Origin: Niabella soli DSM 19437
GTDB taxonomy: Bacteria > Bacteroidota > Bacteroidia > Chitinophagales > Chitinophagaceae
NCBI RefSeq assembly: GCF_000243115.2
Contig: NZ_CP007035.1
Coordinates: 1,674,001-1,738,000 of the forward strand
Length of the DNA: 64,000 bases
Reading direction: 5' to 3'
Numbering within the stretch: the stretch's first letter is position 1; every line of letters begins with the position of its first letter. The notes under the pieces are model-generated. The model was not told the origin of the DNA and did not search any database. It worked only from the letters and a program-made list of their open reading frames with translations. This document shows, in pieces, positions 1-8,283 of the stretch. The translations under genes were made by a program, and so were the position numbers.

Positions 1-42
1 TGTTCCAGGACCTTTAATAAAAACACCCGTTCATCGGATTTG

Positions 43-915
43 TTATGCTACTTCCATCATTTCGATACATTTTTTTAAACTACTTTCCCAGTAGGGTATA
101 TTAAGATGGAAGGTATCTTTAAAGGATGACTTATCCAGAACAGAATAAGAAGGCCGTTTTGCCGGAGTTGGAAAAGCGGAGGTTGGGATCGGGTGCACCT
201 CACAGCTACTGCTGGCAAGTTTTTTTATAGCAACGGCAAAATCGTACCAGGTGGTGGTGCCTTCATTTGTGTAATGATAAATACCCGCCACCCACTTGCC
301 TTTGGAGACCAGGTCCAGGATTGCCGCGGCCAGGTCGCGTGCATAAGTGGGCGACCCCTGCTGATCGCTCACTACATTAATAGCAGGTCGCTCACTCATC
401 AGCCGGAGCATTGTTTTTACAAAATTTTTCCCAAAGGAAGAATATACCCAGGCGGTGCGAATGATCACGGCATCGGTATGCGCCGCTGCCAATTGTTCTC
501 CCTTTAACTTGGTAGCTCCGTAAACGCTTACGGGGTTAGTGGCGGCATCCGGCCGGTAAGGCTGATGAGCCGTTCCATCAAATACATAATCCGTTGATAT
601 ATGAACCAGTTTTGTATTATGGGCCGTACAGGTCCTTGCCAGCAGCTCCACAGCATCGGCGTTTATCTGTGTTGCAATAACCGCGGCTGCAGCCTCTTCC
701 GCCTTGTCAACCGCTGTATAGGCGGCACAATTGATACAGTAATCCGGCTCAAAATCCCGGAAACAGCTTTCAACAGCTTCGGGATCGGTTATCGACATAT
801 TGGATCGATCCGTAAATTTAAAAACAAGAGCCGGGTATTGATGGCTCAAGGCGTTTAGCTCTGACCCCACCTGCCCGTTTGAACCCGTTACCAAAACTTT
901 TATTTGCTTATTCAT
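43..915 (-). CDS. rfbD: dTDP-4-dehydrorhamnose reductase
   Basis: Reduces dTDP-4-keto-L-rhamnose to dTDP-L-rhamnose with NAD(P)H in the cytoplasm, for surface polysaccharide. The 290-residue protein is an extended SDR: the Rossmann motif GSNGQVG lies near residues 10-16, STDYVFDG is in the middle, the catalytic YGATK (YxxxK) follows, and RTAWVY comes next. This matches RmlD in order and length. I start it at the ATG at 915 (MNKQIKVLVTG); an in-frame ATG at 954 would add 13 residues before the nucleotide-binding strand. It is the last gene of a minus-strand set with the UDP-sugar dehydrogenase and DegT aminotransferase. No rfbA, B or C is in the window, so the other rhamnose genes are elsewhere or just outside. 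Confidence 0.93.
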   Translation of the reverse strand: MNKQIKVLVTGSNGQVGSELNALSHQYPALVFKFTDRSNMSITDPEAVESCFRDFEPDYCINCAAYTAVDKAEEAAAAVIATQINADAVELLARTCTAHNTKLVHISTDYVFDGTAHQPYRPDAATNPVSVYGATKLKGEQLAAAHTDAVIIRTAWVYSSFGKNFVKTMLRLMSERPAINVVSDQQGSPTYARDLAAAILDLVSKGKWVAGIYHYTNEGTTTWYDFAVAIKKLASSSCEVHPIPTSAFPTPAKRPSYSVLDKSSFKDTFHLNIPYWESSLKKCIEMMEVA

Positions 916-1014
916 AGCAGAAATGCGAATTAATACATTGAAGATTTTTTTCAAACATTAAGAAGTTAAAAAATTTAAGGGAGAGCCCTTAGTCACCTTA
1001 ATTCCTTAATGGTT

Positions 1015-2304
1015 TTACAAACTAAAATAACTTCTCTTGCTGATCTTATTTCTATAGATCCCCTTTAGATCCGCGATCAACGCGTCCTCCTTCGTAATGC
1101 TACAAAAATAGTCTTCATCCAAGTGCAGGTATTGCCGGTGTGGTACGGTAATAATGACGGCATCATAATTATCCGAAACTCGTTCGGTCAGTCCAAATCC
1201 GAAGGCTTTTTCAAGCGCCCCGGAGGAGGCAAAGGGATCTTCCACATGCACCGCTATAGAATATTCTTTTAAAGCAGCTACCACATTTGCCACTTTGCTA
1301 TTGCGGATATCACTAATATTTTCCTTAAAAGTGGCCCCTTTTATTAGCACCGCCGCATCCGCTATATTCATACGTTTTTTAAGAATATGTTTTACCACTT
1401 TTGCCGCTACCTGTGCGGCCATCCGGTCGTTAATATTGCGTCCTGCCAGGATCACATCCGCATTATAGCCCAGTTGTTCTGCTTTATGCGTTAAATAGTA
1501 AGGATCCACATCAATACAATGCCCGCCTACCAAGCCCGGCTGAAAATTTAAAAAATTCCACTTGGTACGTGCAGCAGCCAGTACATCAAAAGTATTGATC
1601 CCCATTTTGTCGAAAATAAGCGAGAGCTCATTCATCAAAGCTATATTAAGATCGCGTTGCGTATTCTCAATAATTTTTGCGGCTTCCGCAACCTTTACCG
1701 ACGGCGCTTTATGCACCCCCGCGGTTACCACCAGTTTGTACACTTTTGCGATCTCATCAAGCGCTGTTGCATCACAACCCGAAACAACTTTCACTATTTG
1801 AGACAGGGTATGTGTTTTGTCTCCCGGATTGATCCGTTCGGGAGAGTAACCCGATTTAAAATCGGCGCCGTTCTTCAATCCGGCTATTTTTTCAATGACG
1901 GGTAAACAGTCTTCTTCGGTGCAACCCGGGTAAACCGTTGATTCAAAAACGACATAATCGCCTTTTTTCAAAGCGCGACCAACCGTTGCCGATGCACTTA
2001 ACAAAAAGCTAAGGTCCGGAACATGGAAGGCATCAACCGGAGTGGGAACCGCAACAATAAAAAAGCGGGCATGTTTCAGTGTCTCCGGTTCGTTCGTAAA
2101 AACAATATCCGCATTTTCAAAAGCGGCAGCATCCAGTTCATTGCTGGGATCTATCCCCTGCTTCATTAAATCGATCCGCTCTGGATTGATATCAAATCCG
2201 ATAACCTGGATTTTCCTGGCAAACGCCAAAGCGATCGGTAATCCCACATACCCCAGGCCAATAACGGCCAGCTTAGTTTCTTTATTAATCAGTTGCTGAT
2301 ACAA
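1015..2304 (-). CDS. UDP-N-acetylhexosamine/UDP-glucose 6-dehydrogenase family (TviB/WbpA-like)
   Basis: NAD-dependent nucleotide-sugar dehydrogenase that oxidises C6 of a UDP-hexose(amine) to the uronate, for capsule or O-antigen precursors. The N-terminal Rossmann motif GLGYVGLP is at about residues 17-24. The centre has SGYSPERINPGD, and the C-terminal half has GGHCIDVDPYYL, which holds the catalytic cysteine. The 429-residue length fits the TviB/WbpA branch better than UDP-glucose dehydrogenase Ugd, but the exact substrate cannot be read from sequence. The gene lies 9 bases after the DegT aminotransferase stop, so the two are co-transcribed. A dehydrogenase plus an aminotransferase suggests an amino-uronic or amino-deoxy sugar. 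Confidence 0.88.
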   Translation of the reverse strand: MYQQLINKETKLAVIGLGYVGLPIALAFARKIQVIGFDINPERIDLMKQGIDPSNELDAAAFENADIVFTNEPETLKHARFFIVAVPTPVDAFHVPDLSFLLSASATVGRALKKGDYVVFESTVYPGCTEEDCLPVIEKIAGLKNGADFKSGYSPERINPGDKTHTLSQIVKVVSGCDATALDEIAKVYKLVVTAGVHKAPSVKVAEAAKIIENTQRDLNIALMNELSLIFDKMGINTFDVLAAARTKWNFLNFQPGLVGGHCIDVDPYYLTHKAEQLGYNADVILAGRNINDRMAAQVAAKVVKHILKKRMNIADAAVLIKGATFKENISDIRNSKVANVVAALKEYSIAVHVEDPFASSGALEKAFGFGLTERVSDNYDAVIITVPHRQYLHLDEDYFCSITKEDALIADLKGIYRNKISKRSYFSL

Positions 2305-2313
2305 TGCTATCTC

Positions 2314-3438
2314 TTATAAAACCGATAATACTGATTTGGTGATGAACTCAAGTTGTTCGTTATCCATTTCTGTATGGATCGGCAACGAAAGGACCCGCTC
2401 GGTTAAATAAGTGGTAACGGGCAACTCCAGATCACCTACACCAAATTGTTTAAACATTCCCTGCTTGTGAGCAGGTACGGGGTAATAGATCATGGAGGGC
2501 ACGCCGGTGGCATCGAGCTTTTCCTTAAAGCCATCCCGATCCACCCCGTTTAAAAGAATGGTGTACTGGTGATATACGTGGTCTGTATTATCCGCCTTGT
2601 GGGGCGTAATTATTTTATCTGTTTGCGCAAAGGCCTTATCGTAATAGGCGGCCACTTGCTGGCGCGCCTGGCAATAGGCGTCGAGGTGCTGTAATTTGAT
2701 GTTCAGAATAGCTGCCTGTATGGTATCGAGGCGGCTGTTGCAGCCTACCATATCATGATAGTAGCGCCGCTGCTGGCCATGATTGGCGATCATCCGGAGC
2801 TTTTCGGCCAATGCCCCATCGTTGGTGAACAGTGCGCCGCCATCGCCAAAGGCGCCCAGGTTTTTACTGGGATAAAAGGAGGTGCAGCCAATATGCCCGA
2901 TAGTGCCGGTTTTTTTTGAACTGCCGTCAGCAAAATGAAAAGAGCATCCGATGGCCTGGGCATTATCTTCCACTACGTATAAATGATGCTTTTCTGCAAT
3001 TTTCATGATCGCCTCCATGTTGGCCGATTGCCCGTACAAGTGCACCGGGACAATTGCCTTTGTTTTGGGCGTGATGGCGCGCTCGATGGCCTCGGGATCG
3101 ATACAAAATGTTTTGGCATCCACCTCAACAAATACCGGGGTCAGTCTCAGCAAGGCAATCACTTCGGTAGTGGCAATAAAAGTGAAAGACGGCGTAATAA
3201 CTTCGTCACCCGGCTGCAGATCCAGCGCCATTAAGGCAATTTGCAGCGCGTCGGTGCCATTGGCACAAGGGATCACATGCTGCACATCCAGGTAAGCAGC
3301 CAGGTTATCGGAAAACGTTTTCACCGGTTTACCATTAATAAAAGCACTGCTTTCCATCACCTCCAGCACTGCCTTATCTACCTCACTCTTAATTTTCTGA
3401 TACTGCGACTGCGTATCCACCATTTGCAAAGGTTTCAT
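2314..3438 (-). CDS. DegT/DnrJ/EryC1/StrS family sugar aminotransferase
   Basis: PLP-dependent aminotransferase that installs an amino group on a keto nucleotide-sugar in the cytoplasm. The 374-residue protein shows CANGTDALQIAL, the cofactor region VEDNAQAIG, and the lysine that forms the PLP Schiff base in SFYPSKNLGAFGDGG. The C-terminal part has YHQYTILL and YYPVPAHKQ, typical of WecE/ArnB/WbpE relatives. The start chosen is the ATG at 3438 (MKPLQMVDTQ); an upstream ATG at 3459 would place the start almost on the promoter -7 element. It is the first gene of the minus-strand operon. Which amino sugar is made is unknown. Confidence 0.88.
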   Translation of the reverse strand: MKPLQMVDTQSQYQKIKSEVDKAVLEVMESSAFINGKPVKTFSDNLAAYLDVQHVIPCANGTDALQIALMALDLQPGDEVITPSFTFIATTEVIALLRLTPVFVEVDAKTFCIDPEAIERAITPKTKAIVPVHLYGQSANMEAIMKIAEKHHLYVVEDNAQAIGCSFHFADGSSKKTGTIGHIGCTSFYPSKNLGAFGDGGALFTNDGALAEKLRMIANHGQQRRYYHDMVGCNSRLDTIQAAILNIKLQHLDAYCQARQQVAAYYDKAFAQTDKIITPHKADNTDHVYHQYTILLNGVDRDGFKEKLDATGVPSMIYYPVPAHKQGMFKQFGVGDLELPVTTYLTERVLSLPIHTEMDNEQLEFITKSVLSVL

Positions 3439-3456
3439 GTTGATTCGTTTGGGCTG

Positions 3457-3464
3457 CAAAGGTA
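3457..3464 (-). promoter_or_regulatory. Candidate Bacteroidota -7 element for the DegT operon
   Basis: Read on the minus strand this is TACCTTTG, a perfect match to the Bacteroidota -7 consensus TAnnTTTG. It lies 18 bases upstream of the ATG at 3438. No convincing TTTG was found at the -33 spacing, so the call rests on the -7 box and its position. Confidence 0.5.
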
Positions 3465-3745
3465 GTTAAATTGGGCTTTTGTTTTGTCGCCAAGGCGGGA
3501 AGATACCGGGGGCATTTAAATGTTGTGAACTACATTTTCATTGCAGTAGCGCATGTCTTTTCTGTGTTTCAGCGTTTCTGTGGCTGATTCTTGCCACAGA
3601 AGCACAGAACCGCTGAGGGATTTCGCGGACCGTCCGGTTCATTCGTGCCTGCCCCCGCCCGAATGTGCCATTCGGTACAGGCGGGTATTAGTGGCAGCAT
3701 TTGAAGCAACGTGGTCGCCCTTCAAATACTTCGCGCCCTGGCGTC
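3465..3745. repeat. Non-coding spacer made of degenerate dispersed repeats
   Basis: This stretch between the divergent DegT operon and waaA looks non-coding. It contains ttctgtggc at 3576-3584 facing gccacagaa at 3593-3601, followed by cacagaaccgctgag, a member of the cacagag-type repeat family found again at 11700-11780 and about 32940. A second hairpin has ccgaatg-tgc-cattcgg near 3658-3676. Its right end runs into cttcgcgccctggcgtctttgcgg, which holds the -33 box of waaA. No protein is supported here although one reading frame is open. Confidence 0.6.
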
Positions 3746-3777
3746 TTTGCGGTTTAACCCCGGGAACGTTACATTTG
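3746..3777 (+). promoter_or_regulatory. waaA promoter, TTTG-N20-TACATTTG
   Basis: TTTG at 3746-3749 is followed after 20 bases by TACATTTG at 3770-3777, a full match to the Bacteroidota vegetative promoter (TTTG, 19-21 spacer, TAnnTTTG). Transcription should start near 3783-3785, only a few bases before the likely TTG start codon at 3790. The -33 box sits inside repeat-like sequence (gcgtctttgcgg). Confidence 0.7.
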
Positions 3778-3789
3778 CAAAAAAACAAT

Positions 3790-5040
3790 TTGACCGTTCT
3801 TCTTTATACTATTTTCATCCGCTTGTACCGGGCCGGCATCGGTATCGCAGCATTATTCAATCCAAAAGCAAAACTTTGGACAGCGGGCAGAAAAAATATT
3901 TTATCCCGCCTTCAGGCCGATTTTGCGGGCAATGCGGCTAAAGTGATATGGATGCATTGCGCTTCTTTAGGAGAGTTTGAACAGGGCCGCACCGTGCTGG
4001 AAGCACTGAAACAAAAATACCAGGATCACAAAATATTGCTTACCTTTTTTTCCCCTTCGGGATTTGAAGTGCGTAAAAATTACCCGGCTGCCGACTGGGT
4101 GTATTACCTGCCCCTGGATACCCGTTATAACGCTGCCACCTTTATAAAAACGGTCCGGCCGGCTTTGGCCATTTTTGTTAAATACGAATATTGGTATCAT
4201 TTTCTGAAAAACCTGAATCGGGAAAAAATACCCGTGCTTTTAATCTCGGCTATTTTCAGGGCAGATGCCATTTTCTTTAAACCGCAGGGCGCCTTTCACA
4301 GAAAGATGCTGCATTTTTTCAATCATATTTTTGTTCAAAATGCAGAAAGCAAAGAACGGTTGCGTGCCATCATCGGCGAAAATAAGATCACGGTGGCAGG
4401 CGATACCCGGTTCGACAGGGTAACTCAAATTGCCGCAGGCTTCGAACCGATACCCCTGATAGAATCTTTTATAGCACCCGGTAAATTTGTAATTGTTGCA
4501 GGAAGCACCTGGGTAGACGATGAATACAACTTGTCATATTTCAATAAATTAGACAATAATGATTCTATTTTAATAATAGCTCCCCATGAAATCGATCCGG
4601 CTCATATAAAACGAGTGAAAGGACTTTTCCCCGGCTCGGTATTATTTTCAGAATTGAAAGGAACTTCCTATTTAAAAAGCACCATCTTAATCATCGATAA
4701 TATAGGCATGCTTTCAAGATTATATTACTACGCCACTATAACCTATATAGGGGGGGGATTCAACCCGTCGGGTATTCACAATACCCTCGAAGCTGCTGTT
4801 TTTTCAAAACCAGTGCTGTTTGGCCCGAATTATCAAAAATTTTTAGAAGCAATAGAGTTAATTAAAAAAGAAGGTGCAATTAGCTATTATGATGATAAAG
4901 AATTATTTATAGAAATAGAAAAACTAAAAACACAACCCGGTTTATTAAACAGGTACAGCACTAACGCCGGAACATTTGTGAAAGAGCGCACAGGCGCTAC
5001 GGGTATTATCTGTAATTATATTCAGTTGAATTTTCGATAA
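3790..5040 (+). CDS. waaA: 3-deoxy-D-manno-octulosonic acid (Kdo) transferase
   Basis: Transfers Kdo from CMP-Kdo to lipid IVA at the inner face of the cytoplasmic membrane, an essential step of lipopolysaccharide core assembly. I start it at the TTG at 3790, giving 416 residues that begin TVLLYTIFIRLYRAG, where WaaA proteins normally begin with LLYxxxIRLY. The open frame continues upstream to 3553, but that part crosses the promoter and a repeat and is not WaaA-like. The N-terminal half shows WMHCASLGEFEQ with the catalytic glutamate region; the C-terminal GT-B half has GGGFNPSGIHNTLEAA. The gene ends 19 bases inside the convergent gene downstream. Confidence 0.92.
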   Translation: MTVLLYTIFIRLYRAGIGIAALFNPKAKLWTAGRKNILSRLQADFAGNAAKVIWMHCASLGEFEQGRTVLEALKQKYQDHKILLTFFSPSGFEVRKNYPAADWVYYLPLDTRYNAATFIKTVRPALAIFVKYEYWYHFLKNLNREKIPVLLISAIFRADAIFFKPQGAFHRKMLHFFNHIFVQNAESKERLRAIIGENKITVAGDTRFDRVTQIAAGFEPIPLIESFIAPGKFVIVAGSTWVDDEYNLSYFNKLDNNDSILIIAPHEIDPAHIKRVKGLFPGSVLFSELKGTSYLKSTILIIDNIGMLSRLYYYATITYIGGGFNPSGIHNTLEAAVFSKPVLFGPNYQKFLEAIELIKKEGAISYYDDKELFIEIEKLKTQPGLLNRYSTNAGTFVKERTGATGIICNYIQLNFR

Positions 5041-5762
5041 ACCAGCCGGTCAAAATACTCTACATCGCTGTTATTGACCCATCCCAATTTTGTTTTAAGC
5101 TCCCGCATCACCCAAAACTCAGCCTCCGCCAGTGTGCGGAAGTTATTAATCGTTTTCACCGAACGGTTATACATGATTTCATCCCCCCTGAAAAGATTTT
5201 TTACAAACCGGTCCTTGTCCCCCGCCGATACGTCCTTTGTGAGGTCATTTATAAGCTGCGGCGTCCGGGCTACAGGACCATCGGCCACAGCACTAACAGG
5301 CTCACGATTCGTGGCACTGTTCAACCTGCCATTATTTTGCTGTAAAAATAGCGTCGGTATTTCTTTAATAGTATATGGGCAATTGGCATTCAGTATATTA
5401 TTATAATTTATATCATTTTTAGGTTTAGAATCCTGAGTTACTTCTTTTTTATATAAACCGGCCTGGTGCTGTAACTCCAGCAATCGCAACTCTTCCTCAT
5501 CTGCATCGGCTTCATCTATCGCTTCCAATTGAAAATACTCATTCTCTACCCCATTATGATCCTTCCTTGTATATCCTTTGTTCACCGAGGGGGCATTGGG
5601 AATGAAAACCGCCACGTTGCTGGAGCCCAGCACGGCGGTTTCTTTCTTCTCTCCATTAATTTCACGTTGAATCATCTGTGTGGTGAGAAGCATTTGAGAG
5701 AGGGCCGCCTTATTTTTAAATTGTGTTCTTAATTTTTCTATTAGTGCTTCTATTCGCTGCAT
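5022..5762 (-). CDS. Conserved hypothetical protein
   Basis: A 246-residue protein I cannot assign to a named family. There is no signal peptide or membrane segment. The N-terminal 40 residues are helical and charged (MQRIEALIEKLRTQF). The middle is low-complexity and acidic (EAIDEADADEEELRLLELQ). The C-terminal 80 residues look folded, with DRFVKNLFRGDEIMYNRSVKTI, TLAEAEFWVMRELKTKLGW and FDRLVYRKFN. The middle plus C-terminal layout resembles uncharacterised Bacteroidota proteins found beside thymidine kinase genes, from memory and uncertain. I prefer the ATG at 5762 over the one at 5780. It is divergent from tdk and overlaps the waaA end by 19 bases. Confidence 0.65.
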   Translation of the reverse strand: MQRIEALIEKLRTQFKNKAALSQMLLTTQMIQREINGEKKETAVLGSSNVAVFIPNAPSVNKGYTRKDHNGVENEYFQLEAIDEADADEEELRLLELQHQAGLYKKEVTQDSKPKNDINYNNILNANCPYTIKEIPTLFLQQNNGRLNSATNREPVSAVADGPVARTPQLINDLTKDVSAGDKDRFVKNLFRGDEIMYNRSVKTINNFRTLAEAEFWVMRELKTKLGWVNNSDVEYFDRLVYRKFN

Positions 5763-5860
5763 TATCCTACTTTTGATCAAATATTTTATGGGCGCAATGT
5801 TAATGCAAAGTACCTACAAATAGCAGTCCAAAAATTGTTGCAATAATAATAAAAGCGAAC

Positions 5861-6430
5861 ATGTTTATAGAACCGAACCTTACGGGCGAGCGACGCGGAT
5901 GGATTGAAGTGATTTGCGGTTCCATGTTTAGCGGTAAAACCGAGGAACTGATCCGGCGGTTGAAGCGCGTGCAATTCGCCAATCTGAAAGCGGAAATATT
6001 TAAGCCCGCCATCGACACCCGCTATGATGAGGAAAATATTGTTTCCCACGATACGAGCATCATTCATTCTACTCCCGTCGACAATTCCCAAAAGATCCTG
6101 TTACTCGCCCAGGGGGCCGATGTTATTGGTATTGATGAAGCGCAATTCTTTGACCCCGAGCTTCCGGGCGTTTGCGACCAACTGGCCTACCAGGGCATCC
6201 GCGTTATTGTAGCCGGGCTTGATATGGATTATACCGGCAAGCCCTTTGGCCCGATGCCCGAGATACTGGCCCGAGCTGATTATATTACAAAATTGCATGC
6301 AATCTGTGTAAAATGCGGAAACATAGCTAATTACTCCTACCGCAAAATCCCGGACGAAGAGCAGGTTATGCTGGGGGCCATCGACGTTTATGAGCCCCGT
6401 TGCAGAAAATGTTATATTGATAAAGTCTAA
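5861..6430 (+). CDS. tdk: Thymidine kinase
   Basis: Phosphorylates thymidine to dTMP with ATP in the salvage pathway. The 189-residue protein is a type II (zinc-containing) thymidine kinase. The P-loop [15 protein letters not shown] is near residues 20-34, the catalytic region GIDEAQFF follows, then [13 protein letters not shown]. The zinc ribbon uses CVKCG and CRKC near the C-terminus. The gene is complete and of normal length. It is followed after 5 bases by ccmB and is probably transcribed with it. A TACTTTTG at 5768-5775 may be the -7 box. Confidence 0.96.
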   Translation: MFIEPNLTGERRGWIEVICGSMFSGKTEELIRRLKRVQFANLKAEIFKPAIDTRYDEENIVSHDTSIIHSTPVDNSQKILLLAQGADVIGIDEAQFFDPELPGVCDQLAYQGIRVIVAGLDMDYTGKPFGPMPEILARADYITKLHAICVKCGNIANYSYRKIPDEEQVMLGAIDVYEPRCRKCYIDKV

Positions 6431-6435
6431 AATAA

Positions 6436-7095
6436 GTGGCAAGACAAGGCGCTCCTATATTGGTTTTGATAAAAAAGGATTTGTTGCTGGAAATCAGGCA
6501 ACAATATAGCTTTTATGGCATATTGCTTTATATAATTTCTACCATATTTGTGCTTTTCCTGGTTATGGACGAGCCCGAAGGAAAGATCTGGAACGGTTTG
6601 TTTTGGGTGATCCAGTTGTTTATTTGTATTAACGCCGTTGCAAAAAGTTTTTTGCAGGAAAGCCGGGGGCGGATGCTCTACTTCTATTCCATCGCCTCCC
6701 CCGTTCATTTTGTTTTAGCCAAGCTATTATTCAATTCAGCCCTGATGCTGATTATGTCGTTCATCAGCCTGCTGCTCTTCTTTGCGTTTTTGGGAAACCC
6801 CATTCAAAAAGTGCTTCCCTTTACAGGGCTGGTTCTTTTGGGCGGCTGGAGCCTGAGCATGGTATTTACTTTTTTAGCAGCAATAGCAGCAAAAGCACAT
6901 CAAAATGCCGCTATCATGGCCATCCTCGGATTTCCGCTTATTGTTCCGCAGTTGATGCTTCTGCTAAAGATCACTTCGGGCACGTTTAACCCGGCTCTGC
7001 CTGTCTTATGGAATGATATTGCCCTTTTAATAGCGCTCGATTTATTGGTGGGCGTACTGGCGGTTATCCTTTTCCCGTTTTTGTGGCGGGACTGA
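6436..7095 (+). CDS. ccmB: Haem exporter membrane protein CcmB
   Basis: Membrane subunit of the CcmAB(CD) ABC system of cytochrome c maturation System I, which supports haem delivery to CcmE. The 219 residues hold about six hydrophobic segments beginning near residue 20 (YSFYGILLYIISTIFVLFL). The cytoplasmic N-terminus has LIKKDLLLEIRQQYS, typical of CcmB. The start codon appears to be GTG at 6436, 5 bases after the tdk stop. No ATPase gene ccmA is adjacent. ccmC and a CcmD-like gene follow after a 229-base gap that carries its own promoter. Confidence 0.88.
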   Translation: MARQGAPILVLIKKDLLLEIRQQYSFYGILLYIISTIFVLFLVMDEPEGKIWNGLFWVIQLFICINAVAKSFLQESRGRMLYFYSIASPVHFVLAKLLFNSALMLIMSFISLLLFFAFLGNPIQKVLPFTGLVLLGGWSLSMVFTFLAAIAAKAHQNAAIMAILGFPLIVPQLMLLLKITSGTFNPALPVLWNDIALLIALDLLVGVLAVILFPFLWRD

Positions 7096-7277
7096 TGATC
7101 GCATAAGAACCTATCACACTAACATACGTTTGCTTATTTTCTTAAAGACATTAGTTAAGGAATACGCTATTTGTTGTCAAAACAGAATTGCCAAAGGGTT
7201 TGACTTATATAATTTCTATTTTATACTCCTTTTAATTACTCATTTTTTAATTTTTATTTAATCATCAACTTTCCACT

Positions 7278-7285
7278 TACTTTTG
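7278..7285 (+). promoter_or_regulatory. Candidate -7 element for ccmC
   Basis: TACTTTTG, a perfect TAnnTTTG match, lies 40 bases before the ccmC ATG within an AT-rich gap (7096-7324). No good -33 TTTG is at 19-21 bases, so the promoter is a reasonable but weak call. Confidence 0.45.
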
Positions 7286-7324
7286 CGTTTGTAGATTTCT
7301 AACGAATACTGATAAGATTAGAAT

Positions 7325-8020
7325 ATGTATAAAAAGTGGTGGAAAATTTGCTGTGTCCTTCTCCTGGTTTTTGCTGTTATTGCCGGATTACTCGTTAAAA
7401 CCCCCAATCTTCCAGCCCTCGATGAAACCATCCGCAATGTATTTTATCATGTGGGCATGTGGAGTGCCATGATGGTCCTGTTCATCTGCTCTGTTGTACA
7501 TTCAATAAAATATCTCAGAACATCGGATTTGAAGTATGATATTCTTGCAAAAAATTACGCCTCGGTGGGCCTTTTTTTTGGACTGCTGGGGTATGCAACC
7601 GGGGCCGTTTGGGCCAGCTATACCTGGGCCGACCCTAACAACCCTGCTTTTGAATCCTTTGGCGCCGTAGCGCGTGATCCACGACTGATCGGCACCGCCG
7701 TAGCGCTGCTGATCTACTGTGCTTATTTTATATTAAGAAGCTCAGTATCCGATTTTGATAAAAGGGCTAAAGTAAGCGCTGTGTATAATGTTTTCGCATT
7801 TGCGATGCTGTTCCCCACCATTTTTATTATCCCCCGGATATTGCCCAGCCTGCACCCCGGCGGTGAAGGGAATCCCGCGCTTAACTTTAAAGACTCAAGT
7901 CCCATTATGCGCTTGGTACAGTACCCGGCATTTATTGGCTGGGCGTTGTTGGGCGTATGGATCGCTACCGTGAAGATCCGCATCAATTTATTAAAAGAAA
8001 AATCCCTGCTTAAAAAATGA
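7325..8020 (+). CDS. ccmC: Cytochrome c assembly protein CcmC (haem-handling WWD protein)
   Basis: Integral membrane protein that binds haem and loads it onto CcmE in cytochrome c maturation. The 231 residues hold six hydrophobic segments. Two histidines likely to ligate haem sit in NVFYHVGMW (after the first segment) and PSLHPGGEGNP. The tryptophan-rich loop between them reads GAVWASYTWADPN, the WWD-type motif in the form seen in Bacteroidota. The gene overlaps the CcmD-like gene by 4 bases (ATGA), so the two are translationally coupled. ccmE and ccmF do not follow; glutamate dehydrogenase does. Confidence 0.88.
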   Translation: MYKKWWKICCVLLLVFAVIAGLLVKTPNLPALDETIRNVFYHVGMWSAMMVLFICSVVHSIKYLRTSDLKYDILAKNYASVGLFFGLLGYATGAVWASYTWADPNNPAFESFGAVARDPRLIGTAVALLIYCAYFILRSSVSDFDKRAKVSAVYNVFAFAMLFPTIFIIPRILPSLHPGGEGNPALNFKDSSPIMRLVQYPAFIGWALLGVWIATVKIRINLLKEKSLLKK

Positions 8021-8235
8021 AAATGAAAACAAAAGGGTTATCCATATTCCTGTTATCCTTATTGCTGTTACCCAATCTTGTAATGGCGCAATCTTCAGTG
8101 GATTCATTAATGAGAAGCAGTGGCCGCATCTATGTGGTGGTAGCCGTATTGCTGATCATCCTGCTAGGCGTATTCTTTTACTTATTTGGGATAGAGCGCC
8201 GGCTAAAAAAGCTGGAGGAGCAACACAAAAATTAA
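8017..8235 (+). CDS. ccmD: CcmD family small membrane protein
   Basis: A 72-residue protein with an N-terminal hydrophobic segment ending in MAQSS (probable signal or first anchor), a second membrane segment at about residues 38-57, and a charged tail ERRLKKLEEQHKN. CcmD proteins are small single-anchor proteins that help release holo-CcmE from CcmABC. The position directly behind ccmC, overlapping by 4 bases, supports the call more than sequence does, because CcmD is poorly conserved. The extra N-terminal signal-like segment is a feature of the Bacteroidota form. Confidence 0.75.
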   Translation: MKMKTKGLSIFLLSLLLLPNLVMAQSSVDSLMRSSGRIYVVVAVLLIILLGVFFYLFGIERRLKKLEEQHKN

Positions 8236-8283
8236 GCCGCCCGGCCCCGTTTGCTTATTTGCTAAATTGAAAATACAAAAGCT

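Noticed and set aside
3553-3789. N-terminal extension of the waaA frame
   Set aside because: It crosses a repeat tract and a consensus promoter, and WaaA proteins start at LLYxxxIRLY; the TTG at 3790 is preferred.
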